64,000 nucleotides of DNA, taken from Cognatundibacterium rugosum. GTDB taxonomy: Bacteria > Pseudomonadota > Gammaproteobacteria > Burkholderiales > Burkholderiaceae_D. Positions 37,101 to 46,211 of this stretch are shown piece after piece. The notes under the pieces were generated by a model, which saw only the letters and a program-made list of their open reading frames with translations, had not been told where the DNA came from and made no database searches. The position numbers were made by a program, and so were the translations under genes. The stretch spans positions 1-64,000 of the forward strand of contig NZ_JACOGG010000013.1 in assembly GCF_014284365.1 (NCBI RefSeq), given 5' to 3'. Position 1 is the stretch's first letter; each line of letters starts with the position of its first letter.

Positions 37101-39452
37101 AACCCTTTGCCGCACACCTTTACCCAAGAAAAACACCACAATCATTTCCATATTGATTTACGCCCCCCTGCGCGGGTCGCCATTGAACAGCCGCATCTGC
37201 TGTTAGCGCAAAGTCCAGCAACTGACGCAAATACACCTGTTGGACAAGCGATTGGAAGCACTGCGTCAAAATCCGCTATGCAGGCCTTGCTAGAAGCCGC
37301 ACAATCCGAACTTGAGCTTGAAGAAGGAGAGACTTCGATGTTTGTACTCGATCATTTCGTTATGTCAGCGCAATCCACCGCTACCATGCTTGTCCAGACT
37401 AACCCTGCACGGCAAGGTTTGCGTAAAGAACGTGTGATGGGGGTTTGTAAAATTGTAGCGAATGGCCCAGACCAAGGTGTGTCAGTTGTCAATGCATTTG
37501 ATCCAGCGCATGAAGCATATATATACCTTAAACGTTACGAACATAAAATAGTTTCTGGTCAGGCGAAAGTTACAGTCTTGCAGCCGCCTAAGCATGGGTT
37601 GGTGCGATTACTGGACGAGTCTGATAGAGGGGTAATTTTTCCCAAAGACGCTGCTCCAGTCGACCCAAATGACGGCACTTATTTGTATCTTCCCGAAAAC
37701 GGCTATCTTGGTAAGGATCGGGCGACTATTTTAGTTGAATTAGGAGGTAAAAAAGTCAAAATTATTTATTTCTTTGAAGCCGTGGATGGACCAGCGGGAG
37801 AGCCGGAAACGATTGAAGCCAGATGTCCATATAAAGTGTCTGACTGGAAAATCTCCTCCAACCTACCAGAAGGCACAAGCGGCTTCACCAACTGGCAAAC
37901 CACAGCCAATCTCAACGCCATGCTAGCCAATGCCAGCGGGTCACTGACTAACTTCAGCGACCTGGCAGGCTCCGCCGTAGGCCAGACCACAGGCCAGGGC
38001 AAAGATGCCCAAATTACCCTCGACACCAACGCCGCAGGTCACGGCTGGTTCATCGACAGCACACCAGATCAAAACGACGAGTTCTTACCGACTTCCAATC
38101 CTGATGTCTGGATCGCCAAATCAGGCTCCGCCGCCGATGGCAAGATGGATATGCTCTCTGTGCTCTTGCATGAATATGGGCATGCTTTGGGTATAGAACA
38201 CAGTGCTGATGATGGCGATTTCATGGCCGCCAGTCTGCAACCGGGTGAGCGTCGTCTGCCGAGTCCGGACGAATTAAGCTTGATGGCCCGTCTGGTCGCA
38301 GCGTTGAAACAAACATCAGCTGACCCAACTGCATCAGGCTTGCCGGTTTCTAATGTGAGCTTGATATCCTGGTACCGACTCCGTCGTGCTGACTATGGTT
38401 GGGTCTTGGATACTGATCAAACGCAACTGGTGTCACGTGTCGACCTGACTGCCAGCCAGGCAGCGCAAAAAGAAACCGCAGTCAACAATACCCTCAGCCA
38501 AAACAGCAATGACTGGCAAACCCTTGGTGATGTCAGGTCCAATAACACTACCGTCACCCTGGGTGAAAGTAATCAAGCAAACGCCCATTTGACCCAATCC
38601 TTCGCAGTCAAACAAGGTGACCGCTACTTAAGCTTCACCGTCGCTAATAATGGCATGCAAAGCAACGGCGTTGATGAAGACGGCAATGAAACCGGCCCGG
38701 ATGATGCCTTTGAAGTCGCATTGCTGAATGCCAATACAGGCGCGTCCGAAGCAGGTACAGATGGCTTAACGCATAGCGATGCGATCCTGAATATCCAAAG
38801 CGATGGCACGGAGCACAAGTCCAGTTCGGTTCGCAAAGTACACAACGCTGACGGTAGCGATACCTACTTTGTCGATCTGCAGCAAGCGGTGAATAATGGC
38901 AATGGCTTAGTCACTGGCACCCCCGTCAGCCTGTCGTTCGACCTGATGGGATTTGGCATACAGAATAGTCATGTGTCTCTGCGCGACATCAAACTGGTGC
39001 AAGACCCGGTGGCCTTTGATGATGCAGTCAGCAGCAAGGAAGATGCGACCGCGACCATCGATGTACTGAGCAATGATCTGCTGGGCGGTGGTGTTGCCAG
39101 CAGCGCGGCACAACTGAACATCGTCAGCCAGCCTGCACACGGCAGTATCAGCATCAATCCAGATGGTACGATCAGCTATGTGCCAGCAGCGCATTTCTAT
39201 GGCAACGATAGCTTCAGCTACACCACCACCGTCGATGGTCGCGTATCTAACCAGGCGACCGTTACTTTGCACGTAAGTCATGTCAACCATGCACCTGTCG
39301 TCACATCGGACAATGTTGCGATGGCTGTCACCGCAGGGAAGCCAGTCGCTTTCAACCCATTGGTCAACAATGCATACCAGGTGGCTTGGCTGTACAGGCT
39401 CGGAATCGGGAACTCTGTGAAAAATGAATGGTGGAGAGGAAAAACATCATGA
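34185..39452 (+). pseudogene. Internal fragment of a giant exported multidomain protein (5' and 3' truncated)
   Basis: One open frame of 1755 codons. The first 36 or so codons look like noise; similarity to a real protein seems to begin near 34300 with RGDVLIFDLDTL, a propeller-like region. In order: a peptidoglycan-binding-like segment (about 550-615), a peptidase M15-like core with SSHNRHAG and D753, an Ig-like He_PIG domain (775-860), the M15 ending HHNHFHIDL (984-992), a metzincin zinc site HEYGHALGIEH (1329-1339), and a cadherin-like repeat (1607-1702). It then breaks off at about 39372, mid-repeat. There is no signal peptide, ribosome site or secretion tail. Codon use is C/A-ending and unlike the neighbours. 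It is probably a remnant of a surface or RTX-like giant protein. Expression is doubtful. Confidence 0.6.
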
Positions 39453-40429
39453 AACCGGGTATTTTAGTGGCGCGCGCAATTTTCCCCGATGTCCTGCGCA
39501 AGCTCAGTGAACACTTTGAGGTAGAGAGTAACCAGCAGGATGACATTTTTTCTCAGGAACAGCTGATTGCGCACTTACGTGGGAAACAAGGCGCGCTGAT
39601 AACGATGAGCGCCCATATCAATGAGCACGTGCTGGCAGCTGTGCCGGGTTTACGCATGGTCGCCAATATGGCAGTCGGCTACGACAATATTGATATTGCT
39701 GCATGCAACCGCTTTCAGGTATTAGCCAGTAATACCCCGGATGTGCTGAATGAGACCACGGCTGATTTTGGCTGGGCGCTGATGATGGCAACCGCGCGGC
39801 GTATCACCGAAGCTGAGCACTGGCTGCGCGCGGGTAAGTGGACGAAATGGCGCTATGACAGCTTCATCGGGCCGGATTTGCACGGCAGTACACTGGGCAT
39901 CATAGGTATGGGGCGCATAGGTCAGGCGATAGCGCGGCGTGCGACGGGCTTCAATATGCAAGTGCTTTACCATAACCGTTCACGGCTGGCGCCTGAGCTG
40001 GAATTGGCTGCCAATCATGCACAGTTTGTCAGCAAAGAACAGTTATTGCGCGAATCCGATCACGTGATATTAGTCTTGCCGTACTCCGCTGCGACCCACC
40101 ATACCATTGCTGCTGCTGAGCTGGCCTTGATGAAACCTACCGCAACGCTGACGAATGTCGCACGTGGCGGCATCGTTGATGATCAGGCACTGATACAGGC
40201 TCTGCGCAACAAAACCATTGCTGCGGCAGGATTGGATGTATTTGAAAATGAACCGGCTTTGCACCCGGATTTTCTCGGCTTGACAAATGTGGTGCTGACG
40301 CCGCATATCGCCAGTGCTTCAGAAAAGACCCGGCGTGCGATGGCAAACTGTGCGGCAGATAATCTGATTGCAGGCTTGAGCGGACAGCGTCCGCCCAATC
40401 TGCTGACCAGTTACCCGGTGCGGGCTTAA
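39449..40429 (+). CDS. ghrB: 2-hydroxyacid dehydrogenase (glyoxylate/2-ketogluconate reductase type)
   Basis: A 326-residue NAD(P)-dependent enzyme of the D-isomer-specific 2-hydroxyacid dehydrogenase family. It probably reduces glyoxylate, hydroxypyruvate or 2-ketogluconate. The Rossmann motif is LGIIGMGRIGQAIARRA. The catalytic Arg, Glu and His lie in NVARGGIVDD, GLDVFENEP and LTPHIASASE. ATG 39449 follows GAGAGGA by 8 bases; the upstream frame from 39428 is not needed. The stop of the giant remnant overlaps this start by chance. Its own stop shares TTAA with the convergent acyl-CoA-binding gene. The exact substrate is not readable from sequence. Confidence 0.9.
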   Translation: MKPGILVARAIFPDVLRKLSEHFEVESNQQDDIFSQEQLIAHLRGKQGALITMSAHINEHVLAAVPGLRMVANMAVGYDNIDIAACNRFQVLASNTPDVLNETTADFGWALMMATARRITEAEHWLRAGKWTKWRYDSFIGPDLHGSTLGIIGMGRIGQAIARRATGFNMQVLYHNRSRLAPELELAANHAQFVSKEQLLRESDHVILVLPYSAATHHTIAAAELALMKPTATLTNVARGGIVDDQALIQALRNKTIAAAGLDVFENEPALHPDFLGLTNVVLTPHIASASEKTRRAMANCAADNLIAGLSGQRPPNLLTSYPVRA

Positions 40430-40680
40430 GCTTTGAGCGAGGTGATCAGGTCGACGTATTGCTGCATCGCTGCTTCCTGGGTCGTGCCTTTGAGGGCGGC
40501 CCAGGCATCAAATTTGGCGCGACCCACAAAGTCCGTCATGCCAGGACGGTCACCAGTCGCGTCGCCAGTGCTGCCTTGTTTGTACAGCGCGTAAATCTTC
40601 AGCAGTGTCATATTGTCAGGGCGCTCCTGCAGGTTTTTAGAATCAGCCAGGGCCTGGGTGAATTGATCTTGTAAGCTCAT
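40426..40680 (-). CDS. Acyl-CoA-binding protein
   Basis: An 84-residue four-helix ACBP-fold protein that buffers long-chain acyl-CoA esters in the cytoplasm. LKIYALYKQGSTGD and KFDAWAALKGTTQEAAMQQYVDLI match the ligand-binding helices, including the YKQ and the K.DAW motif. Length fits the family (85-90). GGAGAACCAC lies upstream of the ATG. It is convergent with ghrB, and the two genes overlap by four bases at their stop codons. Confidence 0.94.
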   Translation of the reverse strand: MSLQDQFTQALADSKNLQERPDNMTLLKIYALYKQGSTGDATGDRPGMTDFVGRAKFDAWAALKGTTQEAAMQQYVDLITSLKA

Positions 40681-40722
40681 GTGGTTCTCCGTGTTATCGA
40701 TGCATCAGACTGATGCGTCATT

Positions 40723-40854
40723 AGGACTTACACAAAGCCGCGCCGGCGGCGTGGCAAACTTTGCTGTCTGCGTCGCGATGCCATGTCGGTACAATGACGC
40801 GTAAGTCCCATTGATTTAAGAAATTAGCAAACGCGAAAATAGCACGGGACTTAC
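40723..40854. repeat. Three copies of GGACTTAC, one inverted
   Basis: AGGACTTAC at 40723-40731, GTAAGTCCC at 40801-40809 (inverted) and GGGACTTAC at 40846-40854 lie between the acyl-CoA-binding gene and the yecA-like gene. The last two form a 9-bp inverted repeat 36 bases apart. This could be a small dispersed repeat or the base of a long hairpin. No gene is seen in this spacer. Confidence 0.4.
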
Positions 40855-40917
40855 AACTGGTGGGGAAATGCGCTAGAGCATTTACTCCAGCGCAAACAAT
40901 GTCAGGTACAGACTTGA

Positions 40918-41625
40918 TTAATGCACAGTCGGTTCAGCACCGCAGCAGGATTTGAATTTTTTACCGCTACCGCAAGGGCAGGGATCATTGCGGCCCACTT
41001 TAGGGCTGTCACGCTTGACAGTGGTGACGCCTGATTTGCGCAGCGGTGCCCAAAAGCGGCGTATGGCCGGGATGGACTGTTCGACTGCCAGCGCCAGGGT
41101 GTGGCATTTTTCCGGTGTGTCGACAAACTTCATCTCTTCTTCTTCGATTTCCTCTGCACCTAACAAATAGATAGGCTGTAACAGCGGGCCAATTTCTTCG
41201 GATTCCCAGGCGGCTTCCCAGGCTTCAGCGCGCAATTGCATGCCTTCCCAGAAGCCCCAGGCCCAGGTTTCCCCGTCGATGAGTTCTTTACCATTCTGTT
41301 CCAGCACGCAGAACAGCGGTTCATACTCCTGCGGCGCAACTTCAAAGGTGATCTGGATTTCGTTCATGAAGCGCGCAATCAGATTGGTGATACGCTGCAT
41401 TTCTTTATCGTTCTTGAACTTAGGCTGTCCCTGATCAGGCAAACCCCAGACCAGCGGCAGCCATTCTGTCATCGGTATCATTTCCGGGCCGAGTGCGATG
41501 GCGGTCATATAGCCATGCAGTGCGTCCATGGTCATGCCATCGTCGCCGACCCGGTCTGACATGAGGAATTTGTCGAGTTCATTGAATTCTTTGTCGCTGA
41601 GTGGTTCGTCGAGATGCATGGTCAT
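40918..41625 (-). CDS. YecA/UPF0149 family protein with C-terminal SEC-C zinc motif
   Basis: A 235-residue cytoplasmic protein. The first 190 residues are the helical UPF0149 (YgfB/YecA) domain, with [31 protein letters not shown] typical of its start. The tail carries the SEC-C zinc motif [17 protein letters not shown]. That motif also occurs in SecA and in YecA, which has been linked to ribosome or SecA association, so a role in protein biogenesis is possible. It is a single gene with no operon partner. Confidence 0.9.
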   Translation of the reverse strand: MTMHLDEPLSDKEFNELDKFLMSDRVGDDGMTMDALHGYMTAIALGPEMIPMTEWLPLVWGLPDQGQPKFKNDKEMQRITNLIARFMNEIQITFEVAPQEYEPLFCVLEQNGKELIDGETWAWGFWEGMQLRAEAWEAAWESEEIGPLLQPIYLLGAEEIEEEEMKFVDTPEKCHTLALAVEQSIPAIRRFWAPLRKSGVTTVKRDSPKVGRNDPCPCGSGKKFKSCCGAEPTVH

Positions 41626-41746
41626 ACCTGAGCTGAATGTGAAAATACCGGAAGTGTAGCGCTTTGCGCTGGCCTCGTGGGGCAGAATTCGGCTTTTTTC
41701 CGTGCTGACTGGTGAAATCAGCGTCTGAACACGACGTATTCAGACG

Positions 41747-41752
41747 TACAAT
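41747..41752 (+). promoter_or_regulatory. Possible -10 box for a leaderless srkA transcript
   Basis: TACAAT lies 7 bases before ATG 41760, so transcription would begin at or next to the start codon. No ribosome site precedes that ATG. The -35 region is poor. Confidence 0.35.
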
Positions 41753-41759
41753 CGCGTCT

Positions 41760-42779
41760 ATGAATGCACAAACGAATCAAGTAAATACTTTACCCGCTTT
41801 TGCGGATCTGACCCCCGACCTGGTACTGGGCGCAGTCGAAAGCTGTGGCTGGTTTTGTGATGGCCGCATCCTGGCGTTGAATAGCTATGAAAACCGGGTG
41901 TATCAGGTCGCGCTGGAAGATGGGCCGCCTGTGATTGCCAAGTTTTACCGGCCTGGCCGCTGGACTGATGCGGCGATCCTGGAAGAGCATGCATTTACCA
42001 TGGAACTGGCGGCACAGGAAATTCCCGTTGTGACTGCCTTAAGTTCCACGGCGGGTCAGAGCCTTCATCATTATCAGGGTTACCGCTTTGCCTTATTCCC
42101 TCGTCAGAGCGGACGCGCACCCGAGTTGCAGGATGCGGCGACGCTGGAATGGATGGGACGTTTTTTGGGACGTATACATGCGGTCGGTGCGCTCCACAGT
42201 TATCAGCATCGGCCTGACATTAATCCTGATACTTTTGGTGTGCAGCCATTAGACTGGCTGGCAAGCAGTGGCATGATCCCGCCTGAATTACAGAGCGTAT
42301 ATCTGTCAGTCGCGCAACAGGCGCTGGATGTTGTGCGGCAGTGTTATCAACGCGCCGGGACAGTGCCTGTGCTGAGACTGCATGGCGATTGCCATATGGG
42401 GAATGTATTGTGGCTGGATCAGGGGCCTCAGGCCGGGCCACACTTTGTCGATTTCGATGACAGTCGCATGGGGCCTGCGATTCAGGATCTATGGATGCTG
42501 CTGTCAGGTGAGCGGGCAGAGATGCAGCGTCAGATGAGCGATATTCTGGCTGGCTACGAGGATTTCTTTGATTTTGATCCGCGTCAGCTTTACCTGATCG
42601 AAGCTTTACGTACCTTGCGCTTGATTCATTACTCGGCCTGGCTGGGGCAGCGTTGGGACGATGCGGCTTTTCAGGCAGCCTTCCCCTGGTTTAATACTCA
42701 ACGTTACTGGCAAGATCGTATCCTGGAATTACGCGAGCAAATCGCGTTGATGGATGAGCCTCCGCTCTGGAATTTCTGA
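41760..42779 (+). CDS. srkA: Stress response kinase A (YihE/RdoA)
   Basis: A 339-residue Ser/Thr kinase of the APH-like fold; in E. coli it protects cells from stress-induced death linked to Cpx and MazF. Landmarks are LNSYENRVYQVAL, VIAKFYRPGRW with the ATP-binding lysine, the catalytic loop LRLHGDCHMGNVLW and the metal motif FVDFDDSRMGPAIQDLWMLL. ATG 41760 aligns with the family start; a GTG at 41712 would lengthen it by 16 residues. Neither has a clear ribosome site. It is a single gene ahead of rpiA. All kinase residues are intact. Confidence 0.93.
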   Translation: MNAQTNQVNTLPAFADLTPDLVLGAVESCGWFCDGRILALNSYENRVYQVALEDGPPVIAKFYRPGRWTDAAILEEHAFTMELAAQEIPVVTALSSTAGQSLHHYQGYRFALFPRQSGRAPELQDAATLEWMGRFLGRIHAVGALHSYQHRPDINPDTFGVQPLDWLASSGMIPPELQSVYLSVAQQALDVVRQCYQRAGTVPVLRLHGDCHMGNVLWLDQGPQAGPHFVDFDDSRMGPAIQDLWMLLSGERAEMQRQMSDILAGYEDFFDFDPRQLYLIEALRTLRLIHYSAWLGQRWDDAAFQAAFPWFNTQRYWQDRILELREQIALMDEPPLWNF

Positions 42780-42871
42780 AAAACCGGTCGGCAAGGCGGC
42801 GCTGATCGGCTACAATGCCGCCAATTTTTTAATCTGCAGATCAAGGGTCTGCACATCTACGGAGCTGCAAC

Positions 42872-43546
42872 ATGACTCAGGACGAATTGAAACTGGCGGT
42901 CGCTCAAGCCGCTATCGCTTATGTGGTTGAAGGTGAAATTGTTGGTGTGGGAACTGGTTCCACCGCGAACTTCTTCATTGATGAACTCGCAAAAATGAAA
43001 GACAAAATCAAAGCTGCGGTTGCATCATCTGAAGCTACCGCAGAGCGCTTGCGCGCGCACGGCATGACGGTGCTGGATTTGAACGAAGTCACGCGCATGC
43101 CGGTGTATATCGATGGCGCGGATGAGATCAATGCTTCCGGCGCGATGATCAAAGGTGGCGGTGCTGCCTTGACGCGTGAAAAAATTGTGGCCTCCGTTGC
43201 AGAAAAATTTGTATGTATTGCAGACGGCTCTAAACTGGTCGACACGCTGGGGCGCTTCCCTTTACCGGTTGAAGTCATACCCATGTCTTATGCCGTGGTC
43301 GGTCGCCAGTTGAGTGCGCTGGGTGGAGAGGCTAAGTTGCGCCTCAAGGATGGCCAGCCTCTGGTCACCGACAACGGAAATTACATTCTTGATGTCCATG
43401 GCTTACAAATCACTGATCCTATGGCGTTGGAAAACGCCATCAATAATATCGTGGGCGTCGTCACCGTTGGTCTATTTGCGCGTCAGGGTGCAGATGTTTG
43501 CTTACTGGGCACAGCAGAGGGCGTAAAGACTTTGAAATATAAGTAA
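42872..43546 (+). CDS. rpiA: Ribose-5-phosphate isomerase A
   Basis: A 224-residue cytoplasmic enzyme that interconverts ribose 5-phosphate and ribulose 5-phosphate in the pentose phosphate pathway. [23 protein letters not shown] and [15 protein letters not shown] are the conserved active-site loops, and the last includes the catalytic glutamate. GGAG lies 7 bases before the ATG. Length is normal. A small inverted repeat, TGCAGA/TCTGCA (42835-42853), precedes the ribosome site. No partner gene is attached. Confidence 0.96.
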   Translation: MTQDELKLAVAQAAIAYVVEGEIVGVGTGSTANFFIDELAKMKDKIKAAVASSEATAERLRAHGMTVLDLNEVTRMPVYIDGADEINASGAMIKGGGAALTREKIVASVAEKFVCIADGSKLVDTLGRFPLPVEVIPMSYAVVGRQLSALGGEAKLRLKDGQPLVTDNGNYILDVHGLQITDPMALENAINNIVGVVTVGLFARQGADVCLLGTAEGVKTLKYK

Positions 43547-43557
43547 AAATTAAAAAA

Positions 43558-43615
43558 TTGCTATCAATATTTTCAAAATTACAATAAAATAATTGCGATA
43601 ATGATCATCTTTATC
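43558..43615 (+). promoter_or_regulatory. Promoter with Fur box upstream of the carbonic anhydrase
   Basis: A -35/-10 pair, TTGCTA (43558-43563) and TACAAT (43580-43585), has 16-base spacing. GATAATGATCATCTTTATC follows at 43597-43615. That agrees with the E. coli Fur consensus GATAATGATAATCATTATC at 17 of 19 positions. It would cover the transcription start, so iron-loaded Fur should repress the gene at 43643. Confidence 0.7.
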
Positions 43616-43642
43616 CACGCAACTTAATTGAAGGAGTACATT

Positions 43643-44377
43643 GTGCAGTTCCAAACATTTTTACCTAAACACGGAAAATTTCTGAGCGCATTGGCAGCAG
43701 CCTTGCTGATGTCGGCTTGTGCAACCCAGCCAGTTACTACAGCACAGGTCGCCGTGCCTATGACTAAGCTGACTCAGAGCGAAGTCACGCCGGATCTGGC
43801 GATCCAGCGCCTCAAGGATGGAAATGCACGTTTTGTGTCCGGCAATATGTTAAAGCGTGATCTGATCGCGCAAGCGAAGATCAGTGGAAAAGATGGTCAG
43901 TATCCTTTTGTGAGCGTGGTGTCTTGCATCGATTCCCGTTCCGATCCGGCACTGGTATTTGATCAGGGCATCGGCGATATGTTCACTGCACGTGTGGCTG
44001 GCAATATCGTCAATGAAGACATCCTGGGTAGCCTGGAATATGCGGCTAAAGTAGCGGGATCTAAAGCCATCGTCGTATTGGGACATACCCATTGTGGCGC
44101 GGTGAAAGGTGCTTGTGACAGCGCAGTTCTGGGTAATCTGACGCAGCTGGTCGCTAAAATTGCACCGGCAGTGAAGGCTACACCGGACACCCATGGTGCT
44201 GACCGTAGTTCAAAAAATCACCATTTCGTTGATGCTGCAGCAGAAATGAACGTCAAGATGACAGTACAGGCAATTTCTGAGAAAAGCCCTGTGCTGCGTG
44301 AGATGATACAGAATGGCCAGATCAAGGTCATCGGCGCACTGCATGATGTGGAAACCGGTAAAGTTGAGTTCTTTTGA
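43643..44377 (+). CDS. Lipoprotein beta-class carbonic anhydrase
   Basis: A 244-residue zinc enzyme converting CO2 and bicarbonate. The start is GTG 43643, with AAGGAG 6 bases before it. A lipoprotein signal ends LLMSAC with Cys26 as the lipidation site, so it is anchored in the cell envelope rather than the cytoplasm. Zinc ligands are Cys95 (SVVSCIDSRSDP, with the Asp97-Arg99 dyad), His148 and Cys151 (VVLGHTHCGAVKGAC). Beta-carbonic anhydrases are usually cytoplasmic, so a lipid-anchored one is unusual. A near-consensus Fur box precedes it, tying it to iron supply. A terminator follows. Confidence 0.9.
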   Translation: MQFQTFLPKHGKFLSALAAALLMSACATQPVTTAQVAVPMTKLTQSEVTPDLAIQRLKDGNARFVSGNMLKRDLIAQAKISGKDGQYPFVSVVSCIDSRSDPALVFDQGIGDMFTARVAGNIVNEDILGSLEYAAKVAGSKAIVVLGHTHCGAVKGACDSAVLGNLTQLVAKIAPAVKATPDTHGADRSSKNHHFVDAAAEMNVKMTVQAISEKSPVLREMIQNGQIKVIGALHDVETGKVEFF

Positions 44378-44412
44378 TTTTGTTTTGAGCTGACCGGATT
44401 CGGTTTTTACAT

Positions 44413-44446
44413 AAAAAAACCGCAAACTCAGTTTGCGGTTTTTTTT
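44413..44446. terminator. Bidirectional terminator
   Basis: A 14-bp stem, AAAAAACCGCAAAC (44414-44427) with GTTTGCGGTTTTTT (44431-44444), has loop TCA. It ends the carbonic anhydrase transcript and the convergent yggX/argA side. Confidence 0.95.
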
Positions 44447-44489
44447 GCGTCTTAGGCAGGAAAACGCTAGGCGTATTCAGTGCTCAGCC

Positions 44490-44762
44490 TTAAGCGGATG
44501 GCGGTACGTAACCAGCTGCAGCATCGGCACCATCACCGAAGAAATGCTTGTCCATTTGTGCCATCAGGTATTTGCGGGCACGGATATCGGCCAGATTCAG
44601 GCGGTTTTCGTTGACCAGCATGGTTTGATGCTTGATCCAGCCAGCCCAGGCTTCTTTAGAAACAGACTGATACAGTTTCGCGCCCAGCTCGCCGGGTACT
44701 GGCGGGAAATCCAGGCCTTCGGCTTCTTTGTCTAATTTAATGCAGTGGACCATACGGGCCAT
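44490..44762 (-). CDS. yggX: Probable Fe(2+)-trafficking protein YggX
   Basis: A 90-residue cytoplasmic protein that protects Fe-S clusters from oxidative damage in enterobacteria. [23 protein letters not shown], with the conserved cysteine, and [28 protein letters not shown], then M.KHFFG, cover the whole family signature. AAGGAG lies 8 bases before the ATG. Length is normal. It follows argA on the same strand with a 51-base gap. Confidence 0.96.
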   Translation of the reverse strand: MARMVHCIKLDKEAEGLDFPPVPGELGAKLYQSVSKEAWAGWIKHQTMLVNENRLNLADIRARKYLMAQMDKHFFGDGADAAAGYVPPSA

Positions 44763-44813
44763 GGTAATACTCCTTAGTGATACGCAAACAGCCTGAATTA
44801 TAAAGGGAAGTGC

Positions 44814-46124
44814 TTACAACTGCTTGATCAGTACCAGGGATTTACGCTGCCAGTTATACATTTTCTGACGGTCTTTGGGTAAATCATCGACCGAGGCTTT
44901 GACGAAACCGCGTTTCAGGAACCAGTGTTCGGTACGGGTGGTCAGCACAAACAAAGAATGGAAACCGGCACGGCGTGCGCGTTTTTCCATATGCTTCAAT
45001 ATGCGCTCGCCGTCGCCCTGGCTCTGCACGTCGGGATTGACGGTCAGGCAGGCCATTTCGCCCATTTTGTCGAAAGGGAAAGGATAGAGCGCAGCGCAGC
45101 CGAAAATCACGCCATCATGTTCGATCACAGAGAAGTAGTTGATCTCGCGTTCTATCAGCTCGCGTCCACGTTTGACCAGGGTGCCGTCGGCTTCCAGCGG
45201 TTCGATCAGCTTAATAATGCCGCCCACATCTTCAATCGTGGCTTCACGCAGGCTTTCCAGATTTTCTGAAGAGACCATGGTACCAACGCCATCATGGGTG
45301 AACAGTTCCAGCAGTGCCGAGCCATCCATGTCAAAAGGCACAATGTGAATACGCGGTACACCGCCGCGTGAAGCCTTGACCGCGTGTTCCAGATAAAACG
45401 CCGAATCTGGCGGCAGGTAGCCAGCTTTGAGTTCCTGTTCAGCCTGCATGAACGATAATTCACGCAATTCATCACTATCCTGATCCACCATCATCGGTGT
45501 TTCAGTAATAAAGATCAGCTTATCAGCGCGCAATGCAGTTGCCGCCGACACGGCTACATCTTCCATGGTCAGATTAAACGCTTCACCAGTCGGGGAAAAC
45601 CCCAGTGGACCGAGTAATACCAGACTGCCAGCCTCCAGAATATGGTGGATGGTGTCGTAGGCCACCTTGCGCGTGGTACCGGTCAGTCCGAAATCGACGC
45701 CACCCACAATGCCGATCGGCTTGGCGGTCACAAAGTTACCGGAGATGATGCGGATCGCCGCATGTGCCATTGGAGTGTTAGGTAAGCCCTGGCTAAATGC
45801 GGCCTCAATATCGAGACGTAATTCGCCTGCAGCTTCTTTGGAACACTCCATCGCAGCGGTGTCGGTGATCCTGACACCATTATGGAAACGCCCCTCCACA
45901 TTTCGCAGGGCTAGCTGCTCTGCGACCTGAGGGCGCGAACCGTGCACAATCACAATTTTGATGCCCAGTGCGTGCAATAGCGACAGATCTTGTGCCAGAA
46001 CCGGTAATGCGCCTGCAACGACCAGTTCACCCGGGAAGGCGACCACAAAGGTCTTTCCACGGAAGGCATGAATATAGGGTGCGACCGACCGCAACCACTG
46101 AACGAATTGAAGAGGATTTTCCAT
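44814..46124 (-). CDS. argA: Amino-acid N-acetyltransferase (N-acetylglutamate synthase)
   Basis: A 436-residue enzyme for the first step of arginine synthesis, acetylating glutamate with acetyl-CoA. The N-terminal 290 residues are an amino-acid kinase-like domain (FRGKTFVVAFPGELV, KIVIVHGSRPQVAEQL) that binds arginine as inhibitor. The C-terminal 145 residues are a GNAT domain (CLTVNPDVQSQGDGERILKHMEKRARRAG). Domain order and length match E. coli ArgA. No ARG box could be recognised in the short upstream spacer. Confidence 0.95.
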   Translation of the reverse strand: MENPLQFVQWLRSVAPYIHAFRGKTFVVAFPGELVVAGALPVLAQDLSLLHALGIKIVIVHGSRPQVAEQLALRNVEGRFHNGVRITDTAAMECSKEAAGELRLDIEAAFSQGLPNTPMAHAAIRIISGNFVTAKPIGIVGGVDFGLTGTTRKVAYDTIHHILEAGSLVLLGPLGFSPTGEAFNLTMEDVAVSAATALRADKLIFITETPMMVDQDSDELRELSFMQAEQELKAGYLPPDSAFYLEHAVKASRGGVPRIHIVPFDMDGSALLELFTHDGVGTMVSSENLESLREATIEDVGGIIKLIEPLEADGTLVKRGRELIEREINYFSVIEHDGVIFGCAALYPFPFDKMGEMACLTVNPDVQSQGDGERILKHMEKRARRAGFHSLFVLTTRTEHWFLKRGFVKASVDDLPKDRQKMYNWQRKSLVLIKQL

Positions 46125-46211
46125 GCGCGAATTATAATCGCAGTGCCGGATTCCCGATAAAAAAATCTCAGTGTGTGGGTCGCAAATGCGATAAAAAATC
46201 AGCGCTGCTGC

